From NCBI GenBank assembly GCA_902489595.1, contig CABUAS010000006.1:1-45814 (forward strand): 45,814 bases of DNA. Direction: 5' to 3'. The notes under the pieces were generated by a model. That model saw only the letters and a list, made by a program, of their open reading frames with translations, made no database searches and had not been told where the DNA came from. This document shows positions 27,010-35,732 of the stretch, in pieces. A program made the position numbers and the translations under genes. Source of the stretch: an uncultured Oscillospiraceae bacterium. Its GTDB lineage: Bacteria > Bacillota > Clostridia > Oscillospirales > Acutalibacteraceae. Numbering within the stretch: position 1 is the stretch's first letter; each line of letters begins with the position of its first letter.

Positions 27010-27625
27010 AGAACTTGGTCAGCTTGAAGCTGAAAACACGGTGAATGTTAAAGGACTTTTAACCGAAGATCAGATTAAGAAAAAGAAAAGCAGAAAAACA
27101 AAAACGGCTATTTCAGTATTTGTGCTCCTTCTTGCGGTCGGTCTCGGCGGTAACTGGTATTGGGAAAACAGCGACATTTCATCAAAAATCAGTACGATTA
27201 CCGCATCAAATAAAACGCTTGGAGAGGCAACCTTTGTTGATGCATCGACCGAGGTGGAAACCGAAAACGAAAATGATTATTTTTCATCTGCAAGAGTTGA
27301 CAGACAGAAAGCACATGATTCTGCACTTGAAGAACTGCAGCAGGTTGTAAATTCAACTTCCGAAGACGATGAGGCAAGAAAGGTTGCATCCGAAAGTATT
27401 GCAAAGCTTTCTTCAAATATTGAAATCGAAAATAAAATTGAAACGCTTGTCTGCGCAAAAGGCGTTAATAATTGCATTGCGGTTGTTGATACCGAGGGCA
27501 CAAGAGTTGACGTTATTGTTGATGTAGCCGAGCTTACGGATGATATAATTTTGCAGATAAAAGAGATTGCAACAGAGCAGCTTTCGTGCAGTTTTGAAAA
27601 TGTTACCATAATACAGTCAAATTAA
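26996..27625 (+). CDS. spoIIIAH: Stage III sporulation protein AH
   Basis: Membrane protein whose outer domain binds forespore SpoIIQ across the gap and forms part of the channel. From ATG 26996 it has 209 residues: a cytoplasmic stretch, one membrane helix (about 37-54), a linker and a YscJ-like ring domain (about 90-209). A GTG three codons earlier is open, but AAAGGGTGA at 26982-26990 is well placed for the ATG. It is the last gene of the spo operon. No clear terminator follows, and a housekeeping promoter lies just downstream. Confidence 0.94.
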   Translation: MEENKELGQLEAENTVNVKGLLTEDQIKKKKSRKTKTAISVFVLLLAVGLGGNWYWENSDISSKISTITASNKTLGEATFVDASTEVETENENDYFSSARVDRQKAHDSALEELQQVVNSTSEDDEARKVASESIAKLSSNIEIENKIETLVCAKGVNNCIAVVDTEGTRVDVIVDVAELTDDIILQIKEIATEQLSCSFENVTIIQSN

Positions 27626-27627
27626 TC

Positions 27628-27656
27628 TTGTATATTTTATTTTTTTATGTTAGAAT
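27628..27656 (+). promoter_or_regulatory. Sigma-A-type promoter of yqhY-nusB operon
   Basis: TTGTAT (27628-27633), a 17-base spacer and TAGAAT (27651-27656), with TG one base before the -10. It lets the housekeeping genes be transcribed in growth, independently of the sporulation operon upstream. Confidence 0.72.
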
Positions 27657-27680
27657 AGTAAAAACAAAGGAGCTGTAACT

Positions 27681-28079
27681 ATGGAAATTTCAAAGCAGAC
27701 GGCTAAAGGCAGCCTTGTAATATCAGAGGAAGCAATTTCTTCAATCGTAATAAACGCAACTAAAGATGTTGACGGAGTAACAGGATTTTCAAATAAACCT
27801 TCCGATGTTGTAACAACAATTAAAAGCGGTAGTTTAAAGGTTATGAGTCCTGTTCGTGTTACGCTTGACGGAGACGAAATTAAAATTTTTGTTTATATTA
27901 ACATTGCAATAAATGCTAAAATACAGCCTGTTGCCGAAAGGGTGCAGAAGGTTGTTAAAGAGGCTGTTCAGAATATGACTGGACGTCTTGTTTCAAAAGT
28001 AAATGTCATTATTGCATCAGTTGAAAATGAAGAGCCTGTAAAGGACTCTGCCGAACCTTGTGAAAGTGAAGAACAGTAA
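27681..28079 (+). CDS. yqhY: Asp23/Gls24 family protein, YqhY-like
   Basis: Small cytoplasmic protein of the Asp23/Gls24 family, 132 residues. The family core is visible: GSLVISEEAISSIVINATKD, then DVDGVTGF and a C-terminal VQKVVKEAVQNMTG helix. In Bacillus, YqhY sits between accC and nusB and is tied to control of fatty-acid synthesis. Here the same position before nusB is kept, but accB and accC are absent. AAAGGAG precedes the ATG. The tail is acidic and variable. Confidence 0.88.
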   Translation: MEISKQTAKGSLVISEEAISSIVINATKDVDGVTGFSNKPSDVVTTIKSGSLKVMSPVRVTLDGDEIKIFVYINIAINAKIQPVAERVQKVVKEAVQNMTGRLVSKVNVIIASVENEEPVKDSAEPCESEEQ

Positions 28080-28087
28080 TTGAAATT

Positions 28088-28124
28088 CGGCTGGAAGTAT
28101 TTATATTTTCAGCCGTGTTTTTTT
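28088..28124 (+). terminator. Attenuator-like hairpin between yqhY and nusB
   Basis: CGGCTG (28088-28093) and CAGCCG (28110-28115) form a 6-pair stem, closely followed by seven T (28118-28124). The nusB Shine-Dalgarno GGAGGA begins at the very next base. The stem is short, so termination would be partial. Because NusB modulates termination, feedback is conceivable but not shown. Confidence 0.45.
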
Positions 28125-28133
28125 GGAGGATAT

Positions 28134-28526
28134 ATGAACCGCAGTGAAATGAGAGAGCAGGCGTTCGTTCTGCTTTATGAAAGTGAATTTTTTAAGGACA
28201 AGCCTGTTCTTGAACTTGAAGAAGTTTACAGTGAAAATATTGACACACTGTCTGAATATGGCAAAGCGCTGTTTGAGGGCTCAGTTTCTCAGAAAGAGGA
28301 ACTTGACGGTATTGTTGAAAAATTTTTAAAGGGCTGGACTCTGGCAAGAATTTCAAAAGTTAATCTTGCAATATTGCGCCTTGCACTGTATGAAATGATA
28401 AACTGCGACAATGTGCCTGAAAGCGTTGTAATTAATGAGGCAGTTGAACTTGCCAAAAAGTATTCGGGTACAGATGATTCAAAATTTGTAAACGGCATAC
28501 TCGGCAGTTTTTCAAGGAGCAGATAA
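28134..28526 (+). CDS. nusB: Transcription antitermination protein NusB
   Basis: RNA-binding factor that, with NusE (S10), assembles on boxA to prevent premature termination, mainly in rRNA operons. From ATG 28134 it has 130 residues, with the family start RSEMREQAFVLLYESEF and the conserved C-terminal segment PESVVINEAVELAKKYSGTDDSKFVNGILG. The frame is open upstream to 28080, but that part runs through the hairpin, and GGAGGA at 28125-28130 fixes the ATG. The stop overlaps the start of the next gene. Confidence 0.95.
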   Translation: MNRSEMREQAFVLLYESEFFKDKPVLELEEVYSENIDTLSEYGKALFEGSVSQKEELDGIVEKFLKGWTLARISKVNLAILRLALYEMINCDNVPESVVINEAVELAKKYSGTDDSKFVNGILGSFSRSR

Positions 28527-29443
28527 TGTTTGCGGGTTTTGACACGAGTAATTATACAACTTCGGTTGCATTGTTTGACGGTGAGAATATAATTCAGCAA
28601 AAGAAACTTTTGACTGTAAAACAGGGCGAGAGAGGACTCAGGCAGAGCGACGCTGTTTTTCAGCATACCGTTAATATGCCGGAGCTGATTAACAGTCTTG
28701 ATTTGAAAAATACCAATATCAGGGCTGTCGGCGTAAGCAATAAGCCAAGAAATGTTGAGGGCAGTTATATGCCTTGTTTCCTTGTAGGTGAAAACACCGC
28801 CAATGCAGTTTCCGCCTTTACATTAAGTCCGCTTTATAAAACATCGCATCAGGTGGGGCATATCTTGTCTGCTCTTTTCAGCGCAGGCAGGCTTGATTTG
28901 ATTAGTGAAAAATTTATTGCGTTTCACCTTTCCGGGGGGACTACCGAGGCTTTGCTCGTCAGACCTGACAATGATGAAATTATTAAAGCAGAGATTATCG
29001 CACAAAGTTCTGATTTGAAAGCAGGGCAGGCAATAGACAGGACAGGCGTTATGCTTGGTATGCAGTTTCCCTGCGGTAAAGAACTCGATAGACTTGCCTG
29101 TGAAAGTCAGAAAGAATTTAAAATAAAACCGTCATTTAAAGGTCTTGACTGCTCTCTTTCGGGTGTAGAGAACAAGGCTGAAAAAATGTTTTGCGACGGT
29201 GAAGAATATAAGGATATTGCAAAATTTGTAATATCAAGCATAGTTAAAGCGGCAGATGTGATGCTTGAAAAAATTACAGCCGAATACGGCTCAATGCCTG
29301 TGATTTTTTCCGGTGGTGTTTCAGGCAATTCTATGCTGCAGAAGGTTATAAAGGAAAAGTACGGAGCTTATTTTGCTGAGCCGCAGTTCAGCTGTGATAA
29401 TGCTGCAGGCGTTGCAATTTATGCGTATTTGAAATCAAAATGA
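28526..29443 (+). CDS. TsaD/Kae1-like protein (peptidase M22 family paralogue)
   Basis: Member of the Kae1/TsaD/Gcp fold (ASKHA ATPases). Features are an N-terminal FDTSNYTTSVALFD phosphate loop, the metal-binding HxxxH (H108 and H112), SGGTTE (136-141) and a C-terminal SGGVSGN followed by a conserved D in CDNAAGVAIYA. At 305 residues it is shorter than true TsaD (about 335-340), and it lacks the typical PG/DAxGEAFDK block, having KAGQAIDRTGVMLGM instead. It is probably a Clostridial paralogue rather than the essential tRNA t6A enzyme; its substrate is unknown. It sits between nusB and xseA, where Bacillus has folD, with ATGA-type overlaps on both sides. Confidence 0.75.
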   Translation: MFAGFDTSNYTTSVALFDGENIIQQKKLLTVKQGERGLRQSDAVFQHTVNMPELINSLDLKNTNIRAVGVSNKPRNVEGSYMPCFLVGENTANAVSAFTLSPLYKTSHQVGHILSALFSAGRLDLISEKFIAFHLSGGTTEALLVRPDNDEIIKAEIIAQSSDLKAGQAIDRTGVMLGMQFPCGKELDRLACESQKEFKIKPSFKGLDCSLSGVENKAEKMFCDGEEYKDIAKFVISSIVKAADVMLEKITAEYGSMPVIFSGGVSGNSMLQKVIKEKYGAYFAEPQFSCDNAAGVAIYAYLKSK

Positions 29444-30642
29444 ATGTAATATCAGTTTCCAAACTCAATGAACTTGTAAAAATGCTTATTGAGGATTGTC
29501 AGCCGTTAAGAAATATTTATGTCAGCGGTGAAATATCCAATTTTACTCATTACTATCGCTCAGGACATATGTATTTTACATTAAAAGACGAAAAGTCGCA
29601 GATTAAAGCAGTGATGTTTATGTCATATGCCGCAAAACTGCGTTTTAAACCCGAAAACGGTATGAAAGTTATATGCCGCGGCAGAGTGGCGGTTTACGAA
29701 AAAAACGGTGAATATCAGATTTATGCCGAGGATTTACAGCCTGACGGGCTCGGTGCATTGAACCTTGCTTTTGAACAGCTGAAAACAAAGCTTTTCAATG
29801 AGGGTGTTTGCAGTGATGATATAAAAAAACCACTGCCGCTTTATCCTAAAAAAATCGGTGTGGCAACTTCAAATATCGGTGCCGCAGTTGAGGATATAAA
29901 AAACATTACGAAAAGGCGTTATCCGCTTGCAGAGCTTGTGATAGTGCCCACTATTGTTCAGGGTGCGCTTGCTTCAGCGGATATTGTCAAATCAATTCAA
30001 CTGCTCGACGGTATGAATGATGTTGATGTTATTATCGTCGGCAGAGGCGGAGGATCGATTGAAGACTTGTGGGCGTTTAATACCGAAGAGGTTGCAAGAG
30101 CAGTTATTGCCTGCAAAACGCCTATTGTATCTGCGGTCGGTCACGAAACGGATTATACAATCTGTGATTTTGTTGCTGATTTAAGAGCTCCGACACCAAG
30201 TGCGGCGGCTGAACTTGTGTGTCCAGATATTCTGTCTTTAATCAACTATGTCGAGGGGCTTAAAAAGCAGATTGATTATTCCGTTAATTCAAAGATTAAC
30301 GATGAAAGTATCAGGCTTGATGAATTATCGTCATCTTATGTTCTTGCTGATTACAGCGAAGTTGTTAAGGTGTTTGAGGATAATGTTTCTGTTCTTCTTG
30401 ATAGAATGAACGATGAATATAAATATCTGCTTGAAAGCAAAGGTAATGCGTTCGGTATTCTTGCAGAAAAATTGAATGCATTAAGTCCGCTTGCAGTTCT
30501 GGCAAGAGGTTATTCAATATGCGAGAAAAACGGCAAGACCGTTAAAAATATAAATGAGGTTAAGGCAGATGATTGCCTTGATATAAAAATGAACGGCGGC
30601 AGTGCCGTCTGCAAAGTATTAGAGGTAACCCAAAATGGCTGA
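29440..30642 (+). CDS. xseA: Exodeoxyribonuclease VII large subunit
   Basis: Catalytic subunit of exonuclease VII, which degrades single-stranded DNA from both ends in repair and recombination. It has 400 residues: an N-terminal OB-fold (about 1-100, with YVSGEISNFTHYYRSGHMYFTLK), the catalytic domain with IIVGRGGGSIEDLWAFN and GHETDYTICDFVADLRAPTPS, then a coiled-coil C-terminus that binds XseB. It starts within the stop of the preceding gene (ATGA) and overlaps xseB by 8 bases. Confidence 0.96.
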   Translation: MNVISVSKLNELVKMLIEDCQPLRNIYVSGEISNFTHYYRSGHMYFTLKDEKSQIKAVMFMSYAAKLRFKPENGMKVICRGRVAVYEKNGEYQIYAEDLQPDGLGALNLAFEQLKTKLFNEGVCSDDIKKPLPLYPKKIGVATSNIGAAVEDIKNITKRRYPLAELVIVPTIVQGALASADIVKSIQLLDGMNDVDVIIVGRGGGSIEDLWAFNTEEVARAVIACKTPIVSAVGHETDYTICDFVADLRAPTPSAAAELVCPDILSLINYVEGLKKQIDYSVNSKINDESIRLDELSSSYVLADYSEVVKVFEDNVSVLLDRMNDEYKYLLESKGNAFGILAEKLNALSPLAVLARGYSICEKNGKTVKNINEVKADDCLDIKMNGGSAVCKVLEVTQNG

Positions 30643-30823
30643 AGAATTAACTTATGAACAGGCAGTAAAAAGGCTTGAAGAAATAGTAAATCTGCTTGAA
30701 AAAAATGAATCGACACTTGACGAAAGTATAAAGCTTTATGAAGAGGGGATTAAGCTTTCGGCATGGTGCAATAAAAAACTTACAGAAGCTAAGCAGAAAA
30801 TAACTGAAATTAATAAGGATTAA
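30635..30823 (+). CDS. xseB: Exodeoxyribonuclease VII small subunit
   Basis: Small helical subunit that binds in several copies to the XseA coiled coil. It has 62 residues with the family pattern TYEQAVKRLEEIVNLLEKNE, then LDESIKLYEEGIKLSAWC. The length is slightly short but typical for Clostridia. It is followed 6 bases later by the prenyl synthase gene. Confidence 0.95.
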   Translation: MAEELTYEQAVKRLEEIVNLLEKNESTLDESIKLYEEGIKLSAWCNKKLTEAKQKITEINKD

Positions 30824-30829
30824 ACTACT

Positions 30830-31714
30830 ATGACTGACTTTGAATTTAATGATATTCTTAACGATGATGTATCGCTGATTGACAGAGCGATAATTGAGTA
30901 TCTTCCTTCCTGCCGTGACGGTCAGGATGAAGTTGTTGAGGCTATGAAATACAGCCTTGCAAACGGCGGCAAAAGATTAAGACCCGTGTTTTGCCTTGAA
31001 TTTGCCAAGACTCTCGGTCTTGATAGAAAAGAGGCATTGCCTTTTGCGTGTGCACTTGAATATATTCATACATACAGTCTTATTCATGATGATTTGCCCT
31101 GTATGGATAATGATGATTTCAGGCGCGGCAAACCGAGCTGCCATAAAAAATTCGGTGAAGACACGGCACTGCTTGCAGGTGATGCACTTTTAACACACGC
31201 TTTTCAGCTGATTACAGAAAGTGATTTGTCTGATTACAAAAAGATTAATGCTGTCAGTCTTCTTTCGCAGAACAGCGGTGTATGCGGTATGATCGGCGGT
31301 CAGGTAATTGATCTTAAATACGAAAAAATTAATCCGACTTTAAATCAGATTTTGTCTGTTCACAGATTAAAGACGGGAGCACTGATTTCCGCTTCCTGTC
31401 TTATGGGCTGTATTGCAGGCGGGGCAACCGAAAAGCAGATGGCAAATGCATCTAAATTTGCTTATGCACTCGGTGTTGCATTTCAGATTAAAGATGATAT
31501 TCTTGATGTTGTCGGCGACAGCACTGTTTTAGGAAAGCCTGTCGGTTCCGATGCAGATAATAATAAAACTACCTATGTGACGCTCGTAGGTATTGAAAAA
31601 GCACAGCAGGACGTAGCAACACTTACTGCAAATGCAGTTTCTTTGCTTGATGTTTTTGATAACAACGAATTTCTTGTTATGCTTTCAAATAAACTTGTAA
31701 ACAGAAAAAAATAG
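30830..31714 (+). CDS. ispA: Farnesyl/geranyl diphosphate synthase
   Basis: Short-chain trans-prenyl diphosphate synthase that condenses IPP with allylic diphosphates to give the C15 precursor for undecaprenyl phosphate and quinones. The 294 residues carry both aspartate motifs: first DDLPCMDNDD (the DDxxxxD form of the IspA group) followed by FRRGKPSCHKKFGE, and second DDILD. Its place between xseB and dxs is the common Firmicute order. C15 product specificity is inferred from subgroup, not proven. Confidence 0.93.
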   Translation: MTDFEFNDILNDDVSLIDRAIIEYLPSCRDGQDEVVEAMKYSLANGGKRLRPVFCLEFAKTLGLDRKEALPFACALEYIHTYSLIHDDLPCMDNDDFRRGKPSCHKKFGEDTALLAGDALLTHAFQLITESDLSDYKKINAVSLLSQNSGVCGMIGGQVIDLKYEKINPTLNQILSVHRLKTGALISASCLMGCIAGGATEKQMANASKFAYALGVAFQIKDDILDVVGDSTVLGKPVGSDADNNKTTYVTLVGIEKAQQDVATLTANAVSLLDVFDNNEFLVMLSNKLVNRKK

Positions 31715-31753
31715 TTTTCAGGTTTAATGTTTTTTTGAAAAGAGTTGATATAA

Positions 31754-33604
31754 TTGCCTATTATTGATTGGGTTAATTCCCCGAAAGATATTAAGGATTT
31801 GAATATAGATGAACTTAATGAGCTTTGCGATGAAATAAGAAAAATGCTTGTTGAAACCGTTTCAGAAACAGGCGGTCATTTGGCATCTAATCTCGGGGTT
31901 GTAGAACTTACTGTTGCTTTGCATAAGGTGTTTAACAGTCCGCAGGATCAGATTGTATTTGATGTCGGTCATCAGTGCTATACACATAAAATTCTGACAG
32001 GCAGAAAAAATGAATTTTCCACTTTGCGAACCGAGGGAGGTATCAGCGGCTTTACACGCCCTGTTGAGAGTGAGCACGATATTTTTTCAAGCGGTCATTC
32101 AAGCGTGTCTGTTTCTCAGGCAATCGGTCTTGCCAAAGCAAAGCAGATTAAAGGCGAAAAAGGTAAGGTAATAGCCGTTCTCGGGGACGGTGCACTGACA
32201 GGCGGTCTTGCTTATGAGGCGCTTAATAACAGCGGCAATGAAAACAGCAATCTGATAGTAATTCTCAATGATAATAATATGTCTATCAGTCAGAATGTCG
32301 GCGCAATGTCAAAGCATCTTACAACAGTCAGAACTTCACCCCGTTATTTTACATTCAAATCAAAAGTTCGCCGTGCTCTGTCAAAATTTCCTAAACTCGG
32401 CAATCAGTTAAACAGAGCAATAACTGCCTTTAATTCAAAGATAAGAAAGCATGTTTACCATTCAACATTCTTTGAAGATATGGGATTTCGGTATTACGGT
32501 CCGATTGACGGTCACGATATTGAAAGTCTTGTAAATGTACTTAATGCCGCCAAAGCGCACAATCATTCTGTTATAATACATATCAATACTGTAAAGGGAA
32601 AGGGCTATAATTTCGCGGAAAAGAATCCGACACAGTTTCACGGAATCGGCAAATTTAATATTGATACGGGTGAACCGCTTATTTCCGGTGCTAACTTTTC
32701 TTCACATTTCGGTCAGGTTATGTGTGACCTTGCCGAGAAAGACAGCAGAATCTGCTGTGTGACTGCCGCAATGGCTGAGGGCACAGGACTTACTGAATTT
32801 GCCAAAAAATTTCCAAACAGATTTTTTGATGTCGGTATTGCAGAACAGCATGCCGTTACATTTTCAAGCGGACTTGCAAGAAACGGAATGGTGCCTGTTT
32901 TTGCAGTCTATTCTACATTTTTACAGCGTTCATATGATCAGCTTATTCACGATGTTGCTATGCAGAATTTAAAAGTTATTTTCGGAATTGACCGTGCAGG
33001 CTTTGTCGGTGAAGACGGTGAGTCACATCAGGGCGTTTTTGATACTGCTTTTTTGAATTCAGTGCCTAATTTAACTGTTTATGCTCCTGTCGGGTATGAT
33101 GAACTTGCTCTTATGTTCGGCAAGGCTATATATCACGATAAAGGCGCTGTTGCAATCCGTTATCCGAGAGGCAGTGCTCCCGAATTTGACGGCGGTTATA
33201 AATATACAAAAAAAGATTTTGATGTGTTCGGGAACAGTGAATCAGAAATCTGCCTTATTTCATACGGCAGGGAATTTGCAAACTGTTATAACGCTTTAAG
33301 TGAACTTGATAATTGCTTTGCCGTTAAGCTTAATAAAATAAAACCGCTAAATCCTGAAATCTGCGAGCATCTTAAAAATGCAAAAAAGATTTACTTCTTT
33401 GAAGAGGGAATAAAATCCGGCGGTGTCGGTGAGGCATTTGCACTTTTGCTCGAGGAAAACGGTATAAATGCAAAGTATAAGCATATTGCTGTTACTGATG
33501 AATTTGTTAAACAGGCGTCTGTTGCAAGGCAGTTTATTATGTATGGACTTGATAAAGAGTCAATAATTAAAGAGGTTTCAAATGGCGAAGAAAATCAGGC
33601 TTGA
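31754..33604 (+). CDS. dxs: 1-deoxy-D-xylulose-5-phosphate synthase
   Basis: Thiamine-diphosphate enzyme that joins pyruvate and glyceraldehyde 3-phosphate in the first step of the MEP isoprenoid pathway. It has 616 residues with HQCYTHKILTGR, the TPP motif GDGALTGG...NDNNMSIS, FEDMGFRYYGPIDGHD, and the transketolase-type core DVGIAEQHAVTFSSGLA and DRAGFVGEDGESHQG. The start is TTG (MPIIDWVNSP), with an AAAAGAG-type site upstream and no better ATG. It partners ispA just upstream. Its end overlaps tlyA by 23 bases. Confidence 0.95.
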   Translation: MPIIDWVNSPKDIKDLNIDELNELCDEIRKMLVETVSETGGHLASNLGVVELTVALHKVFNSPQDQIVFDVGHQCYTHKILTGRKNEFSTLRTEGGISGFTRPVESEHDIFSSGHSSVSVSQAIGLAKAKQIKGEKGKVIAVLGDGALTGGLAYEALNNSGNENSNLIVILNDNNMSISQNVGAMSKHLTTVRTSPRYFTFKSKVRRALSKFPKLGNQLNRAITAFNSKIRKHVYHSTFFEDMGFRYYGPIDGHDIESLVNVLNAAKAHNHSVIIHINTVKGKGYNFAEKNPTQFHGIGKFNIDTGEPLISGANFSSHFGQVMCDLAEKDSRICCVTAAMAEGTGLTEFAKKFPNRFFDVGIAEQHAVTFSSGLARNGMVPVFAVYSTFLQRSYDQLIHDVAMQNLKVIFGIDRAGFVGEDGESHQGVFDTAFLNSVPNLTVYAPVGYDELALMFGKAIYHDKGAVAIRYPRGSAPEFDGGYKYTKKDFDVFGNSESEICLISYGREFANCYNALSELDNCFAVKLNKIKPLNPEICEHLKNAKKIYFFEEGIKSGGVGEAFALLLEENGINAKYKHIAVTDEFVKQASVARQFIMYGLDKESIIKEVSNGEENQA

Positions 33605-34394
33605 TGTTGCAGTTTTTGAAAAAGGTTTTGCACCAAGCAGAGAAAAGGCGAAAGCCATTATTATGGCAGGCCTTGTTTATGTCAATAATCAGAAAGTAGA
33701 TAAGGCAGGTACTGAAATTAAAGAAGATGATGTACTTGAAGTGCGCGGCAATACTTTAAAATATGTCAGCCGCGGCGGTCTTAAGCTTGAAAAGGCTATG
33801 CAGGAATTTCCTATAACTCTGAATGGAAAAATCTGTATGGATGTTGGTGCATCTACAGGCGGATTTACCGATTGTATGCTTCAAAACGGCGCAGTAAAAG
33901 TTTATTCGGTCGATGTCGGCTACGGTCAGCTTGCATGGAAACTTCGCTGTGACGAGCGAGTTGTAAACCTTGAAAGAACCAATTTCAGATATGCTGATGA
34001 AAATATAATTAAAGATAAAATTGATTTTTCATCTGTAGATGTTTCTTTTATATCTTTAAAACATATTCTTCCGAATCTTAATAAACTTCTTACCGATAAC
34101 GGCACTGCGGTCTGCCTTATAAAACCGCAGTTTGAGGCGGGCAAAGAAAAGGTAGGTAAAAAAGGCGTTGTGCGTGATAAAAGTGTTCACCTTGAAGTAG
34201 TAAACCGTGTGATTGAAATGGCGGTTCAAAACGGTTTTTCCGTTTGCGGACTGCAGTTTTCGCCGATTAAAGGACCTGAGGGCAACATAGAATATCTTAT
34301 TTATCTTGAAAAAAGCAAAGAACCAAAAATTGATGACTGCGTAAATGCAGAAGAATTAGTCAGTAAGTCGCATAATGAACTTGACGTTAAATAG
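33582..34394 (+). CDS. tlyA: TlyA family rRNA 2'-O-methyltransferase
   Basis: S4-domain plus FtsJ-like methyltransferase; family members methylate ribose in 16S and 23S rRNA. It has 270 residues: S4 RNA-binding domain (about 1-62), then the SAM site MDVGASTGGFTDCML and conserved SVDVGYGQLAWKLR, SFISL and KPQFEAGKEKVGKKGVVRD. It equals B. subtilis yqxC, in the same place between dxs and argR. The exact target nucleotide is not predictable from sequence. The ATG lies inside dxs, preceded by an AAAGAGG site. Confidence 0.93.
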   Translation: MAKKIRLDVAVFEKGFAPSREKAKAIIMAGLVYVNNQKVDKAGTEIKEDDVLEVRGNTLKYVSRGGLKLEKAMQEFPITLNGKICMDVGASTGGFTDCMLQNGAVKVYSVDVGYGQLAWKLRCDERVVNLERTNFRYADENIIKDKIDFSSVDVSFISLKHILPNLNKLLTDNGTAVCLIKPQFEAGKEKVGKKGVVRDKSVHLEVVNRVIEMAVQNGFSVCGLQFSPIKGPEGNIEYLIYLEKSKEPKIDDCVNAEELVSKSHNELDVK

Positions 34395-34408
34395 TATGGA
34401 GAAACGAT

Positions 34409-35266
34409 ATGATTTTTTCTGTATTCGGTGATTTTGATATTGAAAAGCCGCTTAAAATTGCTAAAGAAATGTGTGAACTTTTCCTGAATACCGATAATAA
34501 ATTTTATTTTCAAAGTAAATATTCTCGGCTTGGCGCAGGTAAAAACTGCTTTTTTGCGGATGATAATGAAATGATTAATGTCTGCGATATGGTTGTAGCT
34601 GTCGGCGGTGACGGTACTACCGTAAGAGTTGCTAAAAAGGCGGCAATGCATAATAAGCCTGCACTTGGCATTAACGGCGGTACACTTGGCTTTTTAAGCG
34701 GTATTGAAAAGAATGAAATCGAACTTTTGAAAGATGTTGCCGAAGGCAATTATCAGCTTGAAAACAGAATAATGCTGAAAGCAGATGTTATTTACAATGA
34801 TTTAACTGTAAAAACATTTCATTGCCTTAATGACGCCGTTATTACACGAGGCGATTTTTCAAGGCTTGTTAATTTTAATATTACAACTGAGGGCAGGGAA
34901 TTTATGAATGTCCGTGCTGACGGTGTAATTATTTCAACGCCTACAGGCTCAACTGCTTATTCACTTGCGGCAGGCGGCCCTGTATTAAGTCCCGATTTGA
35001 ACTGTTTTGTAGTTACATCTATCTGCCCTCATTCACTTGTAGACAGAAGTACGGTAGTAAACAGTAAAAATCAACTTTTTGTTACAATTTCAAGCGATAT
35101 GAACAACAGTGCCGTTCTTACCTGTGACGGTGAAGAACCGATTGAAATTACTTCTGAAACAAAAGTTGCTCTTTCGCTTTCGCCGTATACTGCAAAACTT
35201 GTTAAAATCAAACCTGATAATTTTTATGAAATATTGAAAAAGAAGATAATTGAAAGGAGAGTTTAG
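34409..35266 (+). CDS. nadK: NAD kinase
   Basis: Phosphorylates NAD to NADP, the only route to NADP in most bacteria. It has 285 residues with the GGDGT motif (VVAVGGDGTTVR), GINGGTLGFLSG, NDAVITRG, DGVIISTPTGSTAYSLAAGGP and the C-terminal CDGEEPIEI. A GGAGA site precedes the ATG. B. subtilis lacks nadK between yqxC and ahrC, but this placement is common in Clostridia. The gene ends one base before the argR GTG start. Confidence 0.95.
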   Translation: MIFSVFGDFDIEKPLKIAKEMCELFLNTDNKFYFQSKYSRLGAGKNCFFADDNEMINVCDMVVAVGGDGTTVRVAKKAAMHNKPALGINGGTLGFLSGIEKNEIELLKDVAEGNYQLENRIMLKADVIYNDLTVKTFHCLNDAVITRGDFSRLVNFNITTEGREFMNVRADGVIISTPTGSTAYSLAAGGPVLSPDLNCFVVTSICPHSLVDRSTVVNSKNQLFVTISSDMNNSAVLTCDGEEPIEITSETKVALSLSPYTAKLVKIKPDNFYEILKKKIIERRV

Positions 35267-35267
35267 G

Positions 35268-35732
35268 GTGAAGAAAAAAAGAAAAGCAAAAATTTTAGAA
35301 ATCATTAATAGTTTTGAGATTGAAACGCAGGAAGAACTTCAGTCTAAACTCCGTGAGGCAGGCTTTGAGGTTACACAGGCAACGATTTCAAGAGATATTC
35401 GTGAACTAAGGCTTGTAAAGGAGCAGTCAGAATCAGGAAGATATATTTATTCTGCCGGCAAGAAAAATTATAACGACAGTATGGCAGGCAGATTTATATC
35501 TATTTTCAGTGATTCAATAATCAGTGTTGATTATGCACTTAATACAGTTTGTGTTAAATGTTTTTCCGGCACTGCAAATGCTGCCTGCGCCGCAATAGAT
35601 TCAATGCAGTGGAGCGGTGTAGTAGGCACTATTGCAGGCGATGATACCATTTTCGTATTGTGTAAAACAGAAGAATTTGCAAAAAACTTTACTCTTAATC
35701 TGGAGAAATCAATAAATGCTGAAAACTCTTAA
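35268..35732 (+). CDS. argR: Arginine repressor ArgR
   Basis: Hexameric arginine-sensing regulator of arginine synthesis and breakdown. From GTG 35268 it has 154 residues. The N-terminal winged helix contains QATISRDIRELRLVK, and the C-terminal oligomerisation and arginine-binding domain contains GTIAGDDTIFVLC with the DD pair that contacts arginine. An upstream TTG (35250) overlaps the Shine-Dalgarno AAGGAG at 35254-35259, so GTG is preferred. It overlaps recN by 17 bases. It is the counterpart of Bacillus ahrC in the same position. Confidence 0.94.
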   Translation: MKKKRKAKILEIINSFEIETQEELQSKLREAGFEVTQATISRDIRELRLVKEQSESGRYIYSAGKKNYNDSMAGRFISIFSDSIISVDYALNTVCVKCFSGTANAACAAIDSMQWSGVVGTIAGDDTIFVLCKTEEFAKNFTLNLEKSINAENS

